From assembly GCF_001898115.1 (NCBI RefSeq), contig NZ_MKSQ01000005.1, positions 525,236 to 589,235 of the forward strand: a DNA stretch of 64,000 bases, written 5' to 3'. The notes beneath the pieces are model-generated. The model ran no database searches, was not told the origin of the DNA, and saw only the letters and a program-made list of their open reading frames with translations. The DNA comes from Allobosea sp. 67-29. Lineage in GTDB: Bacteria > Pseudomonadota > Alphaproteobacteria > Rhizobiales > Beijerinckiaceae. Within the stretch, counting starts at the first letter, position 1. Every line of letters starts with the position of its first letter. A program made the translations under genes and the position numbers. Of this stretch, positions 34,293 to 42,741 are shown in pieces.

Positions 34293-35218
34293 GCGCCTTC
34301 GTGCACCCGCAGATGGCCCGGATCCTGGCCGGCTTCGCGGCGGCGCCGGGCGTCGATTTCAAGACCCTCCCGATCGCCGAGGCGCGCGCTTCCGCCGACG
34401 CCGCCTCCATCGCCTGGAACGACGGTGCGCCCGAGATCGCTGCGCGCGAGACCGCGGTGCGGGTCGACGGCGCGTCCCTGCGCGGGCGCCTCTATCACCC
34501 GAAGCCTGGAACGACCCTGCCGGTCATCGTCTACGTTCATGGCGGCGGCTGGACCTTCGGCTCGGTCGACACCCATGACGGCACGATGCGGACCCTCGCG
34601 GCGGCGTCGGGCTTCGCCGTCTTCGGCTTCGACTATCGCCTCGCGCCGGAGCACCCCTACCCGATCCCGCTGGAGGATACGCTCGGCGCCATAGCCTTCG
34701 GGCTCAGCGGCGCACTCGGCTCCGATGTCGATGCGCGGCGCTGGGCGCTTGCCGGAGACTCGGCCGGTGCGACGCTTGCGCTTGCGGCCATGATCCAGCG
34801 TCGCGATGCCGGCCTCGCCCTCCCTGCCGCGGCGGCCCTGTTCTACGGCTGCTATGCCCCCGATTTCGAGACCGGCAGCCATGCACGCTTCGGCGAAGGC
34901 TACCTCCTGACCACGGCGAACATGCGCTGGTACTGGCGCAACTATCTCGGCGCGGCCTTCGGCGCCCCTCCGGCGCTCGCCGCGCCGCTGCATGCCGACC
35001 TCCGCGGATTGCCGCCGCTTTACCTGACAGTCGGCGGGCTCGACCCGCTGGTCGACGACACCATCCGTCTGGCGGATCGCCTCGCGGCAGCGGGCGGCGC
35101 CTTCCGCCACGACCACGTCCCCGGCGTCGTCCATGGCTGCCTGCGCATGAGCCGGGAACTCGCCCCGGCGCAGGCCATGATCGACGCCGCGGCGGCCTAC
35201 ATCACCGAACGACTATAA
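34289..35218 (+). CDS. Alpha/beta hydrolase of the hormone-sensitive-lipase (HSL) family
   Basis: A 309-residue esterase starting at a GTG that overlaps the GntR stop (GTGA). HSL features: the oxyanion motif VYVHGGGWTFGS, DYRLAPEHPYPIPLED, the nucleophile elbow LAGDSAGATLALAA, acid in GGLDPLVDD and histidine in VVHGCLRM. Family members hydrolyse short acyl esters or lactones. In this cluster it could open a lactone or deacylate the imported carbohydrate (inference). Confidence 0.9.
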   Translation: MSAFVHPQMARILAGFAAAPGVDFKTLPIAEARASADAASIAWNDGAPEIAARETAVRVDGASLRGRLYHPKPGTTLPVIVYVHGGGWTFGSVDTHDGTMRTLAAASGFAVFGFDYRLAPEHPYPIPLEDTLGAIAFGLSGALGSDVDARRWALAGDSAGATLALAAMIQRRDAGLALPAAAALFYGCYAPDFETGSHARFGEGYLLTTANMRWYWRNYLGAAFGAPPALAAPLHADLRGLPPLYLTVGGLDPLVDDTIRLADRLAAAGGAFRHDHVPGVVHGCLRMSRELAPAQAMIDAAAAYITERL

Positions 35219-35241
35219 AAAACATCAGGGGAGTGAACGTC

Positions 35242-36462
35242 ATGGAACGCAGGACCTTCATGAAACTCGCGGGAGCGGCCGCGCTGTCCTTCGAGGCCGC
35301 CAGGCCCACGATCGCCCAGGGCAAGGCGACGGTGCGCTGGTGGTACCACTACGACAATCCGCAGAACACGCCGGCCAGCCTCGTCGCGAAGTTCGAGGCC
35401 GAAAACCCGGACATCAAGATCCAGGCCGAGCCGATCCCGTGGGGCGGCGGCACCGACTACATCAACCGGATCTTCTCGGCCTTGGTCGCGGGCAACCAGC
35501 CCGACTGCGCCATGGTGCGCCTGTCCTATCTCTCGCGCTTCGGGCAGATGAAGGCGCTGGAACCGCTGGACGCGTTCCTGGGCAGTTGGAAGGGCCGTGG
35601 CGATATCGCCGAGGATGTCTGGAAGATCAATCGCGCGCCGGACGGCAAGCAGTACTACATGCCGCTGCACTACGTGGTGATCTATCTCTACTATCGGCCG
35701 GATCTGCTGCAGCAGGCCGGGCTCCAGCCGCCGAAGAGCTTCGAGGACTTCCTCACCGCCGCCAAGGCCCTGACCAAGGACGGCGTCTACGGCTACGGCA
35801 TGCGCGGCGGGGCCGGCTGCCACGACAACTGGGGGCCCTTCGTTCTCGGCGGCGGCGCCAGCTTCGACAAGGGCGGCATGGTCACGGAGAAGGCGCTCGC
35901 GGCCAATCGCTGGTTCGTCGACCTCGCCGTGAAGCACAAGGTGGTTCCGCCGTCGGCGCCGACCGACGCTTTCCGCCAGATCGTCGATGCCTTCAAGGCG
36001 GGCCGGACCGGCATGGCGATCCACCATATCGGCTCGGCCGCGGAAATGGTCGGCGCGCTCGGCGACAAGGTCTCGGCCGTGCCGGTGCCGCGCGGGCCGG
36101 ACGGCGGCGGCTGGACCTATTTCGGCGATGAATCCAACGCGATCTTCACCGGCAGCAAGAACAAGGAAGCGACCTTTCGCTGGATCAGCTTCCTGTCGAG
36201 CGCCGAGAACAACGTCGAACAGGCCAAGCTCAGCGGCCAGCTGCCGATCACCATCTCGGGCGCCAAGAACTGGACCGTCCATCCCAAGCGTTTCGTCGAG
36301 GCGAGCGACGCCTCGCTGCCTATCGCCAGGCCCTTGCCGGACAACGTCAAGACGCCGGATTTCGTCGGCCGCGTCCTGCCCACCAACCTGCAGCGGGCAC
36401 TGACCGGCGGGATGAATCCCGACGACCTGATGAGGGCGGTCGAGCAGACCTTCCACGGCTGA
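35242..36462 (+). CDS. Sugar-type ABC transporter substrate-binding protein (family 1)
   Basis: A 406-residue binding protein with a twin-arginine-like signal (ERRTFMKLAGAAALSFEAARPTIAQ). The mature part, TVRWWYHYDNPQNTPASLVAKFEAENPDIKIQ, is MalE/UgpB-like, with YYMPLHYVVIYLYYRPDLLQQAGLQPP in the middle. ATG 35242 is preferred over the upstream GTG 35233 because GGGGAG is spaced 8-9 nt from it. A hairpin follows the gene. Confidence 0.92.
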   Translation: MERRTFMKLAGAAALSFEAARPTIAQGKATVRWWYHYDNPQNTPASLVAKFEAENPDIKIQAEPIPWGGGTDYINRIFSALVAGNQPDCAMVRLSYLSRFGQMKALEPLDAFLGSWKGRGDIAEDVWKINRAPDGKQYYMPLHYVVIYLYYRPDLLQQAGLQPPKSFEDFLTAAKALTKDGVYGYGMRGGAGCHDNWGPFVLGGGASFDKGGMVTEKALAANRWFVDLAVKHKVVPPSAPTDAFRQIVDAFKAGRTGMAIHHIGSAAEMVGALGDKVSAVPVPRGPDGGGWTYFGDESNAIFTGSKNKEATFRWISFLSSAENNVEQAKLSGQLPITISGAKNWTVHPKRFVEASDASLPIARPLPDNVKTPDFVGRVLPTNLQRALTGGMNPDDLMRAVEQTFHG

Positions 36463-36480
36463 GGCCGGATCGCATCGCGC

Positions 36481-36503
36481 GGCGCCGGGCGAGACCCGGC
36501 GCC
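36481..36503 (+). other. Stem-loop between binding-protein and permease genes
   Basis: GGCGCCGGG, loop CGAGA, CCCGGCGCC: a perfect 9-bp stem with no T-tract. It probably tunes the high binding-protein to low permease ratio within one transcript. Compare the similarly placed hairpin at 19498-19522. Confidence 0.55.
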
Positions 36504-36529
36504 AGCCATCGATCGAGAGGGATGACGCC

Positions 36530-37429
36530 ATGAACAATGCGACGGCGAGCGGCGCGATGCTTCGCGCGGCGACCCCTTATGGATTCCTGCTGCCGGCGCT
36601 GCTGGTGACGGCGCTGGTCATCCTGTTCCCCGTCCTGCAGACGGCCTGGTACAGCCTGCACGAATACGTCCTGTACGACCCCGGCAATTTCCGCTTCATC
36701 GGCCTGCGCAATTTCGCGACCGCGTTCTCCGACGAGGTCTTCTGGATCGCCCTGCTGAACTCGGCGATCTGGGTCTCGGGCATCGTCTTGCTGCAGCTCC
36801 TGCTCGGCCTCGGCGCGGCGCTGCTGCTCAACCAAAGCTTCTGGTGGCGCGGGATGGCCCGCGCCCTCGTCATCATCCCATGGGCGCTGCCGAGCGTGAT
36901 CATCGGCCTGATGTGGACCTGGATCTATGATTTCAACCTCGGCGTCCTCAACGACATCCTCCTGCGCATCGGCCTGATCTCGGCGCCGCATCCCTGGCTC
37001 GCCCAACCCTCCACGGCGCTGGCCTGCATCATGCTGGCGCTGGTCTGGCAGGGCTTTCCGTTCTTCACCGTCACCATCCTGGCGGGTTTGCAGACCGTGC
37101 CTCACGAACTCTACGAGGCGGCCGAGATCGACGGCGCCAGCCCGTGGCGGCAGTTTCTGCACGTCACCCTGCCTTCGATCGCCGGCATCGTCGCCACGGC
37201 CGTTCTGCTGCGCATCATCTGGGTCGCCAATTCCCTCGACGTCATCCTGGTCATGACCGGCGGCGGGCCGGGCTATGCCACGCACACGCTGCCGCTCTAC
37301 GCCTTCCTGCGCGCCTATACCGGCATGGAGTTCGGCTATGCCGCCTCGCTCTCGCTGATGCTGACCGCGATCCTGCTTGGCATCGTCTGGCTCTATGTCC
37401 GCCGCCAGGCCGGGGAGCTGGAGCGATGA
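36530..37429 (+). CDS. Sugar-type ABC transporter permease (MalF type)
   Basis: A 299-residue six-helix permease. FLLPALLVTALVILFPVLQTAWYSLHEY at the N-terminus and the EAA loop ELYEAAEIDGASPWRQFLHVTLPSIAGIV are typical. The stop overlaps the MalG-type start by 4 nt. It works with the binding protein at 35242. Confidence 0.93.
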   Translation: MNNATASGAMLRAATPYGFLLPALLVTALVILFPVLQTAWYSLHEYVLYDPGNFRFIGLRNFATAFSDEVFWIALLNSAIWVSGIVLLQLLLGLGAALLLNQSFWWRGMARALVIIPWALPSVIIGLMWTWIYDFNLGVLNDILLRIGLISAPHPWLAQPSTALACIMLALVWQGFPFFTVTILAGLQTVPHELYEAAEIDGASPWRQFLHVTLPSIAGIVATAVLLRIIWVANSLDVILVMTGGGPGYATHTLPLYAFLRAYTGMEFGYAASLSLMLTAILLGIVWLYVRRQAGELER

Positions 37430-38262
37430 TCCGGCGCCGCTCCTTTGTCCGCGGCCTGGTCCAGGTCGAGATTCCCGTCCTGCTGGTGCTCGCCTTCGCG
37501 CTGGCCCCCTTCGTCTGGATGCTGCTGACCTCGATCAAGCCGGATGCGGACCTCTCGCGATTCCCGGTGCGCTATCTGCCGAGCAGCACGACCTTCGAGC
37601 ACTACAGGACGCTGATCCAGCGCACGAGCTTCCCGGTCAACCTGCTGAACAGCCTCGTCATCGCCTGCGGCGCCGTCCTGCTCGGACTCGCGACCAGCGT
37701 GCCGGCGGCCTATTCCTTCTCGCGCTTCCGCTTCGCCGGGCGGCGCACGCTGATGACTGGCTTCCTCGTCATCAACATGTTCCCGATCGTGCTGCTCATC
37801 ATCCCGCTGTTCGTGCTGATGCGCGCCCTCGGGCTGATCGACACCTTCCTGGGCGTCATCATCGGCCACTCGACCTTCTCGATCCCCTTCTCGATCTGGA
37901 TGCTGGTCAGCTATTTCAATGCGATTCCGAAAGACCTCGACGAGGCCGCGACCATCGATGGCGCCTCGCGCCTGCAGACGATCCGGCTGGTCGTGCTGCC
38001 GCTGGTCATGCCGGGCATCGTCACCACCGCGATCTACATCTTCATCACCTCGTGGAACGAATACCTGTTCGCCATGATGCTCTCGGGCGAGACGGTCCGG
38101 CCGGTGACCGTCGCCCTGCAATTGTTCATCGGCGAGTTCACGGTGCAGTGGGGCATCCTCACCGCGGGCGGCACGATCATCGCTTTGCCCGTCACCATCC
38201 TTTTCCTTTTTGTGCAGAAGCGCCTCGTCGGCGGCCTGACGGCAGGAGCAGTCAAATCATGA
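37426..38262 (+). CDS. Sugar-type ABC transporter permease (MalG type)
   Basis: A 278-residue six-helix permease from ATG 37426. It carries APFVWMLLTSIKPDADL, the EAA loop DLDEAATIDGASRLQTIRLVVLPLVMPG and TSWNEYLFAMMLSGE. It overlaps both neighbours by 4 nt. No ATPase gene belongs to this operon. Confidence 0.93.
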   Translation: MIRRRSFVRGLVQVEIPVLLVLAFALAPFVWMLLTSIKPDADLSRFPVRYLPSSTTFEHYRTLIQRTSFPVNLLNSLVIACGAVLLGLATSVPAAYSFSRFRFAGRRTLMTGFLVINMFPIVLLIIPLFVLMRALGLIDTFLGVIIGHSTFSIPFSIWMLVSYFNAIPKDLDEAATIDGASRLQTIRLVVLPLVMPGIVTTAIYIFITSWNEYLFAMMLSGETVRPVTVALQLFIGEFTVQWGILTAGGTIIALPVTILFLFVQKRLVGGLTAGAVKS

Positions 38263-39161
38263 CCAATGCGATCGGGGTGATCTCGATGTTCTATGCGCGC
38301 CCCTTCGGGCGCGAGCATTTCCCGACCTTCCAGCGCATGAAGCAGGCCGGGGCCGATGTCGTCGAACTGCTGGTGCCGGAGCCGGGTGAGCTCGACCTCG
38401 CCGAGACGAAGGCCGCCGCCGCCGATGCCGGGCTCTCGATCGTGCTGGCTGCACGAGTGAACCTGACCCGCGACCTCGCCAGCCCGGACGCGGCGGCGCA
38501 TCAGGCCGGCATCGCCTATCTCGAGCAATGCGTCGACATCGCCGCGGCATTGGGCGCGGGGATCGTCGGCGGGCCGCTCTATGGCGCGCCGCTCGTCTTC
38601 GCCGGCCGCGCGCCGCATCCCGTCGAGCCGGCCGAGCGCCGCCGCCGGGTGGATGCCGTCGTCCGTGGTCTGACACAGGCCGCCCGCCGCGCTGCGGACA
38701 AGGGTGTCGTTCTCGGCGTCGAGCCGCTGAACCGCTTCGAGACCGACATGTGCAACACCTGCCGCCATGCGCTCGACTATGTCGAGGCCGTCGCTTCGCC
38801 GGCTGTCGGCGTGATGCTCGACACCTTCCACATGAACATGGAGGAGTTCGACCTCGCTGCCTCGATCCGGCTGGCGGGCCCGCAACTCGTGCATTTCCAG
38901 GCGAACGAGAACAACCGCGGCTTCGTCGGCTCCGGCCATATCGACTGGCCGGCGATCGCGCGTGCGCTTGCCGCCTCCGGCTATCGCGGCCCCATCGTGC
39001 TGGAGCCGTTCCGCCGCGACGACGAGGCGGCGGGCGTGACGCTGGCGCAATGGCGCGCGCCCTCCCGCAACGAGGATGCCGAGCTCACGGCAAGCATCGA
39101 TTATCTCAAGGCGACGCTCGCCTTCGCCGACCGGCTCGCGACGACGAAGGGAATCGCGTGA
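38259..39161 (+). CDS. Sugar phosphate isomerase/epimerase family (xylose-isomerase-like TIM barrel)
   Basis: A 300-residue AP-endonuclease-2-like TIM barrel, the fold of hydroxypyruvate isomerase and ketose 3-epimerases. Metal-binding residues are visible in LGVEPLNRFE, VMLDTFHMNMEE, VHFQANENNRGFVGSGHIDW and IVLEPF, matching the D-tagatose 3-epimerase arrangement. It is translationally coupled to the permease (4-nt overlap) and to the dehydrogenase downstream (1-nt overlap). It would isomerise the imported sugar; the exact substrate is unknown. Confidence 0.9.
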   Translation: MTNAIGVISMFYARPFGREHFPTFQRMKQAGADVVELLVPEPGELDLAETKAAAADAGLSIVLAARVNLTRDLASPDAAAHQAGIAYLEQCVDIAAALGAGIVGGPLYGAPLVFAGRAPHPVEPAERRRRVDAVVRGLTQAARRAADKGVVLGVEPLNRFETDMCNTCRHALDYVEAVASPAVGVMLDTFHMNMEEFDLAASIRLAGPQLVHFQANENNRGFVGSGHIDWPAIARALAASGYRGPIVLEPFRRDDEAAGVTLAQWRAPSRNEDAELTASIDYLKATLAFADRLATTKGIA

Positions 39162-40180
39162 TGACATCCCCATTGCGCCTCGGCTGGATCGGCTGCGGCA
39201 CCCATGCCAACGAGATGCTGCTGCCGCAGGTCGCGCGGCACGATGTCGTTCTGCAGGCGATCTGCGACATCTCGCCGGAAAACCTCGCCGCGACCGGCCG
39301 GCGCTACGGCATCGCACCCGCGAACCAGCTCGGCGACTGGCGCGCCCTGCTCGCCCGCACGGATATCGACGCCGTCGGCCTCGCCATGGGGCCGCAGCAG
39401 CATCACGAGGTCGGCCTTGCGGCCATCGCACGGGGGCTGCCGCTCTTCATCGAGAAGCCTCCGGCCGCCACGTCCCGACAGGCGCAGGAACTGGCGGATG
39501 CCGCGAAGGCCCGTGGCGTTCCGATCGTGGTGGGCTTCATGAAACGCTACTCCACCGCAAACCGCATCGCGGCCAACGTCATCCGCGCGCCGGAATTCGG
39601 GGAGACGGCGAGCTTCCTCGGCCAGTACATGACCGCGCCGACCTACTTCGCGGGGGACGTCGACTACACCGGCTTCTACCTGCATCACTGCGTGCATTAT
39701 TTCGACCTGGTCCCGCACCTGATGGGCGAGGTCGCGAGCGTCGGGGCACGCCGGCACGAACTGGAGCCCGGCAAGCTCCTCCTCCATGTCGATTTCCGCT
39801 TCCGCAACGGCGGCATCGGCACGCTCGTGATGGGCACGCATCAGTCGCGCGGCACACCGATGGAGTGGTGGCAGGTGATGGGCGACCATCGCCGCGTCGA
39901 GGTCCGCAACCTCCACGAGGTCCGTTATTTCCGCAGCCCGCCCTTCAAGGTTTCGCGGGACGACGCCACTTTGGCCGACGGGCAGGACACGCTGGTCTGG
40001 GAGCCCAACCTCACCGTCGCCGCGAACGAGGATCACAAGGGTTACCACGCGATCCTGGGCGGTTTCGTGCGCGCGGCGCGCGGCGAGGCGGTCGACCTTC
40101 CCGACGCGGCGGCTGGCGCCAGGGCGCTTGCGCTGCTCGAGCAAGCCATTGCCGCCGCGGACGCCGATCGCGGGCAGTGA
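39161..40180 (+). CDS. Gfo/Idh/MocA-family NAD(P)-dependent oxidoreductase
   Basis: A 339-residue sugar dehydrogenase. N-terminal Rossmann motif LRLGWIGCGTHANEMLLPQVARH, the family EKP lysine in LPLFIEKPPAATSRQAQELADAA, then the beta-sheet substrate domain with FYLHHCVHYFDLVPHLMG. ATG 39161 overlaps the isomerase stop by 1 nt; a GTG at 39158 is an alternative. Last gene of the operon. With the isomerase it suggests oxidation/epimerisation of an imported polyol or inositol-like sugar. Confidence 0.92.
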   Translation: MTSPLRLGWIGCGTHANEMLLPQVARHDVVLQAICDISPENLAATGRRYGIAPANQLGDWRALLARTDIDAVGLAMGPQQHHEVGLAAIARGLPLFIEKPPAATSRQAQELADAAKARGVPIVVGFMKRYSTANRIAANVIRAPEFGETASFLGQYMTAPTYFAGDVDYTGFYLHHCVHYFDLVPHLMGEVASVGARRHELEPGKLLLHVDFRFRNGGIGTLVMGTHQSRGTPMEWWQVMGDHRRVEVRNLHEVRYFRSPPFKVSRDDATLADGQDTLVWEPNLTVAANEDHKGYHAILGGFVRAARGEAVDLPDAAAGARALALLEQAIAAADADRGQ

Positions 40181-40321
40181 TCCTCGGATCGCATCGCGCC
40201 GGCGGGCAGAGGTCGCAGTCGGCAGCTTGCGAGGTGCCAGAATATCCAGCATCCGCGCGGCGGACTTCACCTCAGTGTTCATCCATCTGAACGAAATCCG
40301 GCCTGGTGGTTCGCTCCAGTT

Positions 40322-40921
40322 TCATCGTCCATGCCGCCCATAGGCATTGTCGACGATCCGGATGACCGAGCGGTAGAGTTGCTCCAGCCGGCTGAAGTCG
40401 CCGCCGTCCTGGGTGATCCAGCCGGCGCTGTCGGCAATGGCGACGAGTTGCAGCGCAATGTCGGCGCGCGGCGCGTCGGCCGAGAGTTCGCCGTTCACGA
40501 CCGCCTGCTCCACGCCGGCAATGACCAGCCGGTTGAGCTCGGACGCGAAATTCGCCAGGGCCTCCCTGGCCCGCGGGCCGATGACGTTGCTTTCGAGCCG
40601 CATCCGGCCGATCAGCGACCAGGGATGGGCCGTTCTGCCGGTCGGGTTGAACTGGAGATAGCGCTTGCGGTTCGACTCCATCATGCCCTCGACCTTCTCG
40701 AACAAGGTGCTGTCGCCGGTCCAGTTCGCCGTCCACGCCTCGAGCGTGCGGTCGACATATTCGACGATGACTTCCTCGCAGAGGTTGAGCTTGTTGCCGT
40801 AGTGATGGTGGATGTTGGCGCGGGTGACGCCGAGCTGCTCGGCAATGTCGCGAAAGCGCAGGCCCTGATAGCCATGCCGCAGCAGCAAGGCGATCGTCAC
40901 ATGCTTGATCTCGTCCTTCAT
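40322..40921 (-). CDS. TetR-family transcriptional regulator
   Basis: A 199-residue TetR-type repressor. The N-terminal HTH reads ALLLRHGYQGLRFRDIAEQLGVTRANIHHHYGNKLNLCEEV; the C-terminal ligand domain is variable. It is the last gene of the leftward operon starting at 45307. Two near-identical palindromes (45341-45358, 52391-52408) of TetR-operator type lie before the two operons of this island, so it most likely represses both and its own synthesis. Confidence 0.92.
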   Translation of the reverse strand: MKDEIKHVTIALLLRHGYQGLRFRDIAEQLGVTRANIHHHYGNKLNLCEEVIVEYVDRTLEAWTANWTGDSTLFEKVEGMMESNRKRYLQFNPTGRTAHPWSLIGRMRLESNVIGPRAREALANFASELNRLVIAGVEQAVVNGELSADAPRADIALQLVAIADSAGWITQDGGDFSRLEQLYRSVIRIVDNAYGRHGR

Positions 40922-40972
40922 TCCCGGTTGTCCTGACTTCTCCAGCTCGCGGCACGGCGTGCGAGCTGCCTA

Positions 40973-42721
40973 TCACGCGGAGGCGGCTGCGGCATCCATG
41001 CGACCATAGGCGGCCGCGTAGGCGCTGGCGATTGCCGCCTGCGTCTTGCCGGGCACCAGCGCGTCGCCGATGATCTCGATGGGAATGCCAAGGCCTGCGA
41101 GCCGCGCCGCGACCCTGGGGCCACCGGGCTCGCGCGCCCGATGATAGAACCAGTCGCGCAACCCCTCATGCGAGGCCGCGGCCTTCAAGGGCCAATGCCG
41201 GGCCAAGCCTGTCGCGAGCATGGCGCGCACGGCCGTGCCAAGCCCACCGCGATAAGTCGCGCCAGTCGCAACGACGATGTGATCGAAACCGGCGAGCTGC
41301 TCCGGCTTCATCGTCGGATCGCTTGCCATCTCGATCTGAACGCCGCGCTGCCTGCAGAGAAGGAGCGCGGCATCGCCATGCGCGATGAGACTCTGCGGAT
41401 CCGCGGCCACGCCCTGATAGAGCGGCGCGAGCCCGGCCAGCCGCAGCGCGCCTCCGGGCTCGGTGCTGCGTTCGAACAGCGTGACCCGGTTTTGCGCCGC
41501 CGCCAGCCCGGCATAGGTCAGCCCGGCGGGACCGGCGCCGATCACAGCGATCCGCTTCCCGTTCAGCAAGTTCCTGGCCTGGGCGAAGGCACGCTCGCGG
41601 CCGGTCGTGGGATTGACGATGCAATGCAGCCTGCTGCCGGTCCGCATGCCGTCGACGCAGGAGTTGCAGGCGAGACAGCGACGCACCTCGCCACCTGCCC
41701 TCGCATGGGCGACCCAGTCGGGATCGGCCAGCAGCGGGCGGCCGAGTGCGACGAAGTCGATATCGCCGGCCGCAATCGCCGCCCCCGCCCGCGCGGGATC
41801 GCCAAGGCGACCGACGCCGATGACAGGGACCGGAACCGCTGCCTTGACGGCGCGCGCGAAGCCGAGGAACGGGGTCGGCGGCGTCGCCATCGGCGGGATC
41901 ATGATCGCCGCGGAGGGTTGCGAACGATAATGGCCGCCCGTTACGTGGATTGCATCCGCGCCGGCCTGCGCAGCCCAGCGTGCGATCTCCACGGCCTCCG
42001 GAGCCGTCATGCCGTGCTCGAAAAAGTCGTGGCCATTCATCCGGAAGATCACGGCGAGACCCGGTACGGCAGCCTTCACGGCACGCAGGATCTCGAGGCC
42101 GAAGCGCGCGCGGTTTGCGAGCGGGCCGCCATAGCGGTCCTCCCGGCGGTTCTCGAGCGGGTTGAGGAACTGTGAGATCAGATAGCCGTGCGCGGCGTGG
42201 ATCTCGACCGCGTCGAAGCCGGCGGCGCCCGCGCGCCTCGCGGCCTGCGCGAAGGCTTCCACGCAGGCGGCGATGCGGGCCTCGCTCATCGCCCGCGGGA
42301 CGATGACTTCGGTATGGCCTTCCTGAACGCTGTGCGGAATCGCGGAGGGCGCCACCGGCTCCTCGCCGCAGATGTCGCGCCGTGTGTGTCCCCCACCGTG
42401 GCCGAGCTGGATCGAGGCTTTCGCGCCCTGCTCATGGATCAGCTCGACAAGCCGTGAAAGGCCCGGCAGGAAACGGTCGTCGCTGATGCCGAGTTCGAAG
42501 CGGCGATGCTTGCCCGCCGGCTCCGGCGCCGCCATCTCGACCGTGACGAGCCCGACGCCGCCTGCCGCGCGCGCGCCGTAATAGGCGAGCCCGTCCTCGG
42601 TCACGAAGCCCTCGGCATCGGCATGGCGCGTGGTCATGGGCGCCATGATCACGCGATTCTCGAGATGAAGCGGGCCGATGCGGCCTGGCGAGAAGAGGGG
42701 ACTGTTCCCGTCGCGCGCCAT
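40973..42721 (-). CDS. Old-yellow-enzyme-like FMN/Fe-S NAD(P)H-dependent reductase (2,4-dienoyl-CoA reductase-like)
   Basis: A 582-residue enzyme. The N-terminal FMN TIM barrel reads LFSPGRIGPLHLENRVIMAPMTT, IHAAHGYLISQFLNPLENRREDRYGG and DFVALGRPLLADP. The Fe-S cysteines are in RRCLACNSCVDG and SRLHCIVNP, and an FAD-type motif is GKRIAVIGAGPAGLTYAGLAAA. The usual second nucleotide-binding GGGxVG segment is not visible, and the protein is nearly 90 residues shorter than DCR-type relatives, so the NAD(P)H domain looks reduced. It probably reduces an activated C=C bond of the pathway intermediate. Confidence 0.9.
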   Translation of the reverse strand: MARDGNSPLFSPGRIGPLHLENRVIMAPMTTRHADAEGFVTEDGLAYYGARAAGGVGLVTVEMAAPEPAGKHRRFELGISDDRFLPGLSRLVELIHEQGAKASIQLGHGGGHTRRDICGEEPVAPSAIPHSVQEGHTEVIVPRAMSEARIAACVEAFAQAARRAGAAGFDAVEIHAAHGYLISQFLNPLENRREDRYGGPLANRARFGLEILRAVKAAVPGLAVIFRMNGHDFFEHGMTAPEAVEIARWAAQAGADAIHVTGGHYRSQPSAAIMIPPMATPPTPFLGFARAVKAAVPVPVIGVGRLGDPARAGAAIAAGDIDFVALGRPLLADPDWVAHARAGGEVRRCLACNSCVDGMRTGSRLHCIVNPTTGRERAFAQARNLLNGKRIAVIGAGPAGLTYAGLAAAQNRVTLFERSTEPGGALRLAGLAPLYQGVAADPQSLIAHGDAALLLCRQRGVQIEMASDPTMKPEQLAGFDHIVVATGATYRGGLGTAVRAMLATGLARHWPLKAAASHEGLRDWFYHRAREPGGPRVAARLAGLGIPIEIIGDALVPGKTQAAIASAYAAAYGRMDAAAASA

Positions 42722-42741
42722 TGTCGCTTGCCTCGTCGGCG

